Assembly: GCA_963921195.1 (NCBI GenBank)
Contig: OY992539.1
Span: forward strand, 159,594,622-159,658,621
Direction of reading: 5' to 3'
From: Pegoplata infirma
Taxonomy: Eukaryota > Arthropoda > Insecta > Diptera > Anthomyiidae
Length of the DNA stretch: 64,000 bases
Shown: piece by piece, positions 56,779 to 64,000 of the stretch
How the letters are laid out: every line of letters begins with the position of its first letter
Numbering within the stretch: position 1 is the first letter of the stretch
Notes under the pieces: model-generated
What the model was told of the DNA's origin: nothing
Seen by the model: the letters and a program-made list of their open reading frames with translations, nothing else
The model's database searches: none
Translations under genes and position numbers: made by a program

Positions 56779-57599
56779 CTATTGTTTTAAGTCTTTTGTA
56801 TGGAACACCCCAACTGGTCTTCCATTCAAATCCTCAATTTCATATAAATTTTTCCCCACCGGTTTAGCTATCCTACTTTTTATAAATTTTCCACATAGTT
56901 TGGCATTTATTTGTTTGCTAAAATCGGATTGTTGGAAATTACGTCTATAGATTTCTTGACCGGGGACAAATTTTACTTCCCGTGAACGTAGATTGTATGT
57001 CTTTGCATTTTGTTCAAAGCTTTTCTTCAAATTTTCACGAATTTTAGCCCTAATTAGGTCTTGTTTTTCATTCTTTGGCAATACCGAAATTTCGGAATCG
57101 TTTAAAAGGTTCAACTTATACATCACCTTATAAGCACTAGCATGGGTTACCATGTTAACTCCGAATAGTGCGAAATATGGTGTAGTTCCGATTGCGGTGT
57201 GTATTGATGACCGTAAGGAGCACTCTATCTCTGAAAGGTAAACGTCCCAATCCGTTTGGTCTCCATCCAAGAAAGTCCGAATGGCGGCCAAAATAGATTG
57301 GTTCACCCTTTCAGAGGCATTTGCCTGTGGGGCATACTGGGCGGTTCTCATATGTGTTATCCCAAAAGTATCTATCATTTGGGCAGTCTTTTGAAATAAA
57401 TTGCGGCCCATTATCTGAAATGATAGTTTCTGGGCAACCAAATTTATGAAAAACCTCAGCGATTAAAAAACGAGTGGTATTTTTCGTGTTGGCTTTAGCC
57501 ATAGCCTTTAATAGCACAAACTTTGTCAACGCGTCTAAAACTATTAATATATACGAATTTCCCTTTTTAGATCTTGTATATGGCCCTAAAAAATCAATA
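56779..57599 (-). pseudogene. pol: Ty3-type integrase core and C-terminus with a frame change
   Basis: Continues pol in phase after the foldback element. Core motifs: DFLGPYTRS with the first Asp, ISDNGPQFIS with the second, and QANASERVNQSI with the Glu. Just after the second motif, at an A-run (plus-strand T-run 57,389-57,392), the homology passes to another frame, indicating a one-base length change. The C-terminal part ends NGRPVGVFHTKDLKQ with the stop at 56779. Confidence 0.88.
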
Positions 57600-57601
57600 T
57601 A

Positions 57602-59238
57602 CAGTGACGAGCAAAAGTGTAACAGGGTTCACATTGCTTAGATAATCTGCTCTATATTTTAAACTACACAAGATAAAGTATTGAAGTTTTTTGATAATTT
57701 TATTAGTTAATTGATCAGAATTTATAAACATTATCGAAATATGCTGTAAAATTTTTTATAAAAAAAATATAGTAAAAATTCCATGAAAAGGCAAGTGTTA
57801 CATTATTGCACTCATGATTTTTCTACATAAATCTTTAGGACAACTTTTATATTTCGCGCATATAGACCCGGATTTTGCAATTTTTTTATAAAATTTAATA
57901 AATAACATAAAAATAATTCATTTGTTGAAAATAAATTTTGGGTAAACATGATTTTTAACTCAAAAGTCCGTCCTTTTTACGTTTTTTGGGGAACCACGCA
58001 TATTTATCAAGCTAAGAATTTGCAGAAATTATTTTTTTTGAATGGTGTTTATATCAGGCGATAATAGAGACCATTTACAAAAAATTTCGTAAATGGATTG
58101 TTGCTTTTGCAATTAGTAAAAAAAAAGTTATTGTGCACTGGGGTTGGGTTTCTGGAGGAATTTCAAATATTTTTGCCGAAATTCGACATTTTTCGGCTGA
58201 ATAAAGGCCAATTTTGCCTCAAGAAGTGTTTTCTTAATTCAGCCGTAAATAAATCAACAAGTTATATCACCAGTTGATCATAAATTTTGTTAAGAATGGG
58301 TTTATGCCATTTAAAACCACTATCACATTTCGTGGTTTTGGACATTATCCTCGGGGTAGTGCCACAGTGTCAAATTATCGAATCAGAACGCAATCTTTGG
58401 AGTTAATTTTTTCAGAAAGAACAAAAATAAATAATGTTTAATAAATAAAAGTCTTTTGCTGCTCGTCATTGGACGAAATTCACTAATTCAATTTAGGTAC
58501 CCCAAACAATAATTTTAAATAGGGATTTAATAATAACTACATTCTTTATAACAATATTGTCAATCTACTGATGATTTTAATTGACGATATATTTAAGACC
58601 GAATATAGAAAAAACATCATCGGCCAGAATTGGCTCGTATTCATCCGAAAAATGTTGAATATCTGCAAAAATATTTGAAATTCCTCCAAAAACCCAAATT
58701 GAGTACCCAATAAAAAAATTGTTTTAATTGCAAAATAAACAAACCACTTATGAATTTGATTATAAATGGGCTCTACTATCGCCGGATATAAACGCCATTC
58801 CAAAAAAATAATGTCTGTATATTCTAAGCTTGAGTAATACGTGTGGCTCTCCTAAAACCGTTAAAAGGACGGACTTTTGAGTTAAAAAACATGTTTAGCC
58901 CAAATTTCTTTTCAACAAATGAATTATTTTTATGTTATTTATTAAGTTTTATAAAAAAATTGCAAAATCCGGGTCTATATGCGCGAAATATAAAAGTTGT
59001 CCTAAAGATTTATGTAGAAAAATCATGAGTGCAATAATGTAACACTTGCCTTTTTATGGAATTTTTACTATATTTTTTTTATAAAAAATTTTACAGCATA
59101 TTTCGATAATGTTTATAAATTCTGATCAATTAACTAATAAAATTATCAAAAAACTTCAATACTTTATCTTGTGTAGTTTAAAATATAGAGCAGATTATCT
59201 AAGCAATGTGAACCCTGTTACACTTTTGCTCGTCACTG
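57602..59238. mobile_element. TA-flanked foldback element in the integrase gene (1637 bp)
   Basis: Begins CAGTGACGAGCAAAAGTGTA and ends with its complement; TA at 57600-57601 and 59239-59240. The arms are about 690 bp each (57,602-58,290 against 58,546-59,238), with a loop of about 250 bp. CAGTG termini with TA targets fit Tc1-like elements. No transposase frame is recognisable; the two arms have diverged by scattered substitutions and indels. Confidence 0.9.
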
Positions 59239-59240
59239 TA

Positions 59241-61826
59241 TATCTTTTGAAAAGGGCGGTTTATTTGTGGTTCGGTTGTCATAGGGGCCCTTAAGGTCAT
59301 ATTGGAAGGCTTATCTTGGCAATTGTTTACGAAGTCACGAATCTGCGCGTTCATATTAGGCCAACAGAAGTATTCCCGGACACGTCTTATCGTTTTTACA
59401 ATGCCACCATGCCCGGATTCTAGAGTTTTGTGCAGATTTTCAATAATTTTTACGGTCAGAGCTGCAGGTACCCAGAGTTTCCAAGAATAATCTTCCATTT
59501 CGGTCCCATCGTATAGCATCGTACGCTTATATACATATCCATCTAGTACTTTGACGTCGGGTAAGGATTTATGATGTTCTTGTATTTTTTCTATTAGGTC
59601 CTTGTAGTCGTTAGCTTTGAAATCCTCTGACTCCAAATCGATTATCTGATCCACATGCGTGCTCAATTCATCTAAATCGTATCGGGATAGTACGTCTGGT
59701 ACAATATTTTGTCTTCCTGCCCTGTGTTGGATATCGAAGTTAAACGTTTGGAGCTGTAAACTCCAACGAGCCAATCTGCCACTAAGCTCCTTATGGGTCA
59801 TTAGCCATTTTAAGCTTGAATGGTCCGTTATGACCGTGAACTGCATCAGTTCTATATATGGCCTAAATTTTTTAATGGCGGCTACAACAGCTAAACACTC
59901 ACGTTCAGTAACAGAGTAGTTTTTCTGTGCTGGCGTAAATTTTTGTGAGAAATAGGCTATGGGTCGTTCATCCTCATTCTCATCCTTCTGAAATAATACG
60001 GCCCCCATTCCTAAATCAGATGCGTCACATTGTGTAAAAAATTGCTTGTTGAAATTCGGATGCGTCAACACTGGACCAGAGATAAGTGCCTGTTTTAAAT
60101 TATCAAACGCGGCTTTAGCTTCTGCAGGAAATTCAAAAGTTTTTTTCTTTTTGAGTGTTTCGAAGATTGGAGCTGCAATTATGGCGAAGTCTCGAATAAA
60201 TCTTCGATACCACCCTGTGGCTCCCATAAAGCTGCGAACTTGCTTTGCTGTCTTGGGATAGGTGTATCTTTCGATAGCGGTCACTTTCTCTGGATCAGGT
60301 CTCAGCTTGCCCTCACCCACTATGTATCCTAAGTACTTAAGCTCCCTACAGCAGAATTTGGACTTGGCCACATTTATAGTCAGGCCCGCAGTGGCTAGAA
60401 AAGATGCAACTTCTGCTAACAAGCGCAGGTGTTCCGCAAACGTCGCCGATACCACCAGAAGATCATCCAAGTACACGAAGACGCTCTCACGCACCCTGGA
60501 TGGGATCACTTTATCCATCAACCGACATAACCTTTGGGCTGCGTTACATAGCCCAAAAGGCATGACGGTAAATTGATAAAGAGGCCGACCAGGGATTGTG
60601 AAGGCAGTCTTCTCTCGGCTATTCTTCTCAAGTGGTATCTGCCAGAAGGCATCTTTGAGGTCTATACTTGAAATATAGTATGTATCACCAAGCCGGCTTA
60701 ACAGTCCCTCAATGTGTGGGAGCGGATACGCATCCTTCACTGTGCGATCATTGAGCCTTCTTGCGTCTAGGCATAATCGACATTTTTCACCCTTTCGGAC
60801 AAAAGCCAGTCGATTATTCCATGGGCTATTACTAGGCTCAATGACCCCAAGTGATAGCATGCGATCCAGCTCCGCATACATGAGTTTTTGTACGGCTGGA
60901 GATACGGGATAATGTTTCTCCTTAATAGGGACTGAATTACCAGTGTCGATGCAGTGTTCCTCTAGGTGAGTTTTACCTAAACCTGTTTTGGTGAAACATG
61001 GAAATTTTTGGACTACCCTATCGAGTTGCTCCTGTTGGTCTGTTGGGAGTTTATGCATTTTCGGATATTGCTGTTGTTCATTTTCATCTACCAGAGATAT
61101 ATCATTTGTTGAAATGCTGTCAAGATTAAGTCTTAGTAAATCAAAAATTTTCATAAATTCTATACCCAAAAAAAGCTTTTGTTTAAGAGACGGTACAAGA
61201 TAAAATACGACATCTTTCGTAGATTTGTTAAAAGTAATCGGAGTTTTTACTCTACCTACAATACGATTAAGACGTCCATCTGCTGTTTTTATAAACGCCG
61301 TATAAGGGTGGACTGGAAGTTTGACTTTTTCTATAAATTCTAAACAGTTAAGCCCTAAACATGAAACTGTCGCCCCACTGTCCAGTAACCCGTCTATAGT
61401 CTCTCCGTTTATCTCTATTTTTGCGTATATTCTAGTGTCCGTTCCTTCATATAGTTCCGCTTCAAAGATTTTTAATTTTTCTTTTTTTCGATCTTGAAAT
61501 CTTATTCTTGCTTTTATTATTTTTTCTGAGTTATTAAAAATTTTACTTCTTTTTTCATTATAGTTTTTCAGTCTAATGTGCCAGGGTGTTATTTCTTTTT
61601 TCGGTTTTCTATCATTTATCTGTTGCATTGGTCTGGGCAATATTTGAATCGGTGTTGTGATTTGTTGTTGTTGGTCTGATGGGACTTGAAATGGGCTTTG
61701 CGAGTCTTTGTCCCTATTTAAGGCGCGCTCCCTTGTCGGTTTCCCTGACATTTCGGGCATTTGGGATATATTACATTTTCGCGTCCACATTTGTAACAAA
61801 AAATATTTCGCGTGGTTGATGGACAT
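59241..61826 (-). pseudogene. pol: Ty3-type Pol: protease, RT, RNase H, integrase N-terminus (interrupted)
   Basis: Pol is in the -1 frame relative to Gag and overlaps its zinc-knuckle region, the arrangement expected for ribosomal frameshifting. Residues: aspartic protease near 145 (LLDSGATVSCLG); RT about 270-500 with VYLDDLLV near 452; RNase H about 595-720 (DASDLG, TERECLAVV, TDHSSLKWL); integrase zinc region from about 800 (LHKTLESGHGG ... NNC). In that finger the second Cys of the usual CxxC pair is not visible (CQDK). The reading frame is open up to the TA target of the foldback element; the last ~14 codons of the open frame belong to that element. Confidence 0.9.
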
Positions 61827-62365
61827 TCAATATATGTGTGGCCTGGCTTTTTACAGTTCCAGCATACTAATCCTTTAGCGTTGCCCATTGCATCCAGATC
61901 TCAGTCATCGGATTCTTCCGGAAGTTCCTGCTCTACAGCGTTAACTTGCCTGGGTGGTCGTGGATTTGTTGGTCTTTGTTTTGCCAGTAGCGCTTTAGCC
62001 TTACGGCCCTCTTTCAAAAACGTCTTTAGGTTTGGAAAGTCTGTAGGAAACACCATTGTAGCCAATGGCATTTTTAGATTTTCTTTCATAATTTCAATGG
62101 CCCTTCTCTCAGACAGCGGAGCCCACTGCAGATTTCGGAGTTTTAACATGGCATTAAAATAGTCCTCAAAAGATTCATTAAAAGCTTGTTTACGTTCCGT
62201 CATCTGTTTTTGTATGTCGAAGTCTGTTTCCAACCGTTGATACTGCCCTAAAAGAGCTTCTTTCAAATCGTTCCAGTTCTGTAACTGATTAAGTTTCCGT
62301 TGTCCCCAAAACCACTCAAGTGCTTGACCCCCTAAAAGCTGGTGAAAACTTCGTATTAGATCTGC
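61735..62365 (-). pseudogene. gag: Ty3-type Gag, capsid and nucleocapsid part
   Basis: Same frame as the upstream gag part (ATG-to-stop piece 61901-62266). Capsid-like helices (QAFNESFEDYFNAMLKL...RRAIEIMKENL) run to a second in-frame TGA at 61901-61903. Beyond it the frame still reads a zinc knuckle CWNCKKPGHTYIEC (CX2CX4HX4C) and a second, imperfect one (CYKC...C) with Val where His is expected. Gag ends at about 61,735, overlapping pol by about 90 nt. Confidence 0.8.
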
Positions 62366-63415
62366 TCAAGAGCAGTCATAATCAGCTCTAAGAGTCTCCA
62401 CCCTGAATATGAAATCTTCTACGCCTGCGGTTTGCCTAGTTCCGTCAAATCGTAGCCCCCACTTATTTAAGTCAATTTTTCGAACAAGTTGGTACCCATA
62501 TAATGATGGCTGATGTTGTTGATTCCAAATGGGATTATAATGTTGCTGATGGTTTGCACCTTGATTATAATGTTGCTGTTGGTTTGCACCTTGATTATGA
62601 TGTTGCTGTTGGTTTGCACCTTGATTATGATGTTGCTGGTTGGACCCCTGGTTAGACTGCTGATCCTGGCCCTGATTAGGACTGTTATTTGGAGCTTGCT
62701 CCCGTACCTGCATCCGTGGTGTCGAAAAAAGGTCTGGTTGAATAAAAGGCGCATTATTTGGTAGCACCTGATTTGATGTTATTTGTTGCTGCTGTGGTTG
62801 GCCACCATACCATTGATTTGGGGCTTGCCAAGCATTCGTTGCTGCCGATGGTGGCGGTGGTGGAGGAAATCGATAATCGAGGTTCATATCACTTTCCATT
62901 GGCTGTTGGCGATGTACACTCCGTGCTGCCCTGCTAATGGACGGCACGCTCTGCAGACTTTCCTGAATTAATTCCGGCATTATCTGTCTCAATCGTTGTT
63001 CGATTCCGCGCATGATCTCCATTTGTGCTAGACCAAGTGTTAAATCTACATACTCTCTAATACTATCTGTTGGAGAGCGACTACCGATTTCGTTCGCATT
63101 CATTCCATTTTGTTGGATGCCTCTGATCTCACTTCGCACGTTTTGCGCCGTAAGGCTGCTAAAAGTAGGTGATGTTATCGTATGTTCCTCGCTTATGGCT
63201 TCCATGTTTGGAAGAATTGTATTATTTAAGCTTGTGTTTCCTTGGCTCTCATCAAGTGGAATTTCTATTAGAGTACGTGAGGTTACCCGTTTAGGCACCG
63301 CCCCTGTGTTAGATTGTGTAGTCGTGGTAGTTGTTTTTGTTTTTGTGGAAGTCGTAGTTTTGGGTGGGTCTTGATTATTTTTTGTCATTTTGGCTGTCTG
63401 TCTAGTATTGTACAT
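62366..63415 (-). pseudogene. gag: Ty3-type Gag, N-terminal part, ends in a nonsense codon
   Basis: 349 codons from ATG at 63415 to an in-frame TGA at 62366-62368. The N-terminus is Thr/Lys-rich; the middle has a proline run (about residue 190); residues about 220-300 are a Gln/Asn-rich low-complexity region with four copies of a 10-residue NQGANQQQHH-like repeat (30-bp period at about 62,530-62,650). The end begins the capsid (WGLRFDGTRQTAGVEDFIFRVETLR). The frame continues unbroken after the stop into the next entry, so the TGA is a lesion. Confidence 0.85.
62520..62655 (-). repeat. 30-bp tandem repeat within gag
   Basis: Four units of TTGGTTTGCACCTTGATTAT plus GATGTTGCTG on the plus strand. 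In frame it encodes the NQGANQQQHH repeats; because 30 is a multiple of 3, copy-number change leaves Gag in frame. Confidence 0.85.
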
Positions 63416-63990
63416 AATCTTAAAAGGTGTTTTTTTTTTTTCTTTAAATTGGTACGCTTTACCTGTGTTTAAGATTTTTTTTCTTTTAAATTTTTTTTAG
63501 GCTGTGTTAATTACAAGTACAAAATTTTTCTATGCAAAATTGTGGCTAAATCTTCAAATAAATTTCTAGCAGAATTTGTTAACTATAGTGGCACTTACGG
63601 TTTTTTTTAAAGGTTAAAGGGTTTTGTAATCAACTATCAATTAAATAAAGGTAATACCCTCGCTTATTTTTATTTTTTTTAAATGGTGTTCAATTATCAA
63701 CTAAATTCATTTTTATATATACATATTTTTTTTTGTATGTTTTCCCATCGCAATTGTTTTCTGTGCAGGGCACTTTGAAACAAGACTTATGGTCGTACAC
63801 CAAATTGTGAGTTGGATGATACGTGTTGCTCAAATAAGTTTTACTCTGGAAATGCGTTTGTCGCAACGCGGCTAGATCTTTTTTTTGGATCAACACCGGG
63901 ACTTACAGACGCTGAACCCCCAGAATGGCTTTGATTTGAGAACTCTGTACAAAATGAATTTAATGTCACTAATGAGGCACACTTTCGTGA
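63416..63990 (-). other. Leader of the Ty3-type element
   Basis: 575 bp between the presumed primer-binding site and the gag ATG. T-rich near gag; no open frame of interest. Confidence 0.6.
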
Positions 63991-64000
63991 GCCCCACGTT
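63991..64000 (-). promoter_or_regulatory. Primer-binding site of the Ty3-type element, cut by window edge
   Basis: The minus strand ends AACGTGGGGC, identical to the last ten bases of the BEL primer-binding site at 7799-7816 and of the tRNA-Lys-type site. The other eight bases and the 5' LTR would lie just beyond 64000. Confidence 0.6.

Larger units (their letters stand above)
56779..63990 (-). mobile_element. Ty3/gypsy-type LTR retrotransposon, Osvaldo-like primer site (5' LTR off window)
   Basis: Minus strand: primer-binding site at the window edge, long leader, gag, pol (protease, RT, RNase H, integrase). The PBS core AACGTGGGGC and the long Gln-rich Gag suggest an Osvaldo-like lineage, but this is tentative. 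Broken by two nonsense codons in gag, a one-base frame change in integrase, and a 1.64-kb foldback insertion. Confidence 0.88.

Noticed and set aside
60262..60576. Antisense frames on the plus strand across 59.3-63.4 kb
   Set aside because: Shadows of the conserved pol and gag frames on the minus strand.

Overview
This 64-kb window is an almost pure transposable-element mosaic from an insect genome. A fly (Diptera) is most likely: the DNA is AT-rich, carries BEL/Pao and Ty3-type LTR retrotransposons, and contains a dispersed repeat with a GTCCGTCTGT microsatellite of a kind common in fly genomes (this last point is from general knowledge, not a search). I see no host gene, no tRNA or rRNA gene and no CRISPR array. 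Species cannot be named from the sequence.

Layout. (1) 1-8.44 kb: a minus-strand BEL/Pao retrotransposon with gag-pol, primer-binding site and a probable 5' LTR. It has one nonsense codon and is split in its integrase region by a 2.77-kb inverted-repeat element. (2) 8.4-24.3 kb: nested non-coding repeats: AT-rich families, a 1.4-1.5 kb repeat present twice, hAT-type elements with 8-bp target duplications, and a diverged ~170-bp tandem repeat interrupted by a 1.72-kb element. (3) 24.3-30.5 kb: a 5.64-kb inverted-repeat element holding about 3 kb of minisatellite, inserted in the GTCCGTCTGT repeat. (4) 30.5-42.3 kb: hAT-type termini, three copies of a 263-bp palindromic MITE (one inserted inside another), a truncated non-LTR retrotransposon (LINE), and a MULE-like element with a 9-bp duplication. 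(5) 42.7-54.0 kb: a complete 11.3-kb hAT element with matching termini, an exact 8-bp duplication and a four-exon transposase gene that reads open for 730 codons across the inferred splices. Its first intron holds a ~3.2-kb palindromic minisatellite. (6) 55-64 kb: a minus-strand Ty3-type LTR retrotransposon with gag, pol and the edge of its primer-binding site. It is decayed by nonsense codons and a frameshift and split in its integrase by a 1.64-kb foldback element.

How the parts relate. Many exact empty-site tests are possible inside this one window: target duplications of TA, TAA/TAT, 8 bp and 9 bp are readable, and in both retrotransposons the reading phase is preserved across the inserted element. 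The hAT transposase is the only gene that looks functional. The 14.5-, 33.3-, 34.7- and 41.5-kb elements have hAT-like ends but different termini, so they need not be mobilised by it. The most unusual theme is a set of TA-flanked inverted-repeat elements whose ends share only a CACNC/A-run core. Each has its own short subterminal word in both orientations, and three carry long minisatellite arrays that switch orientation internally.
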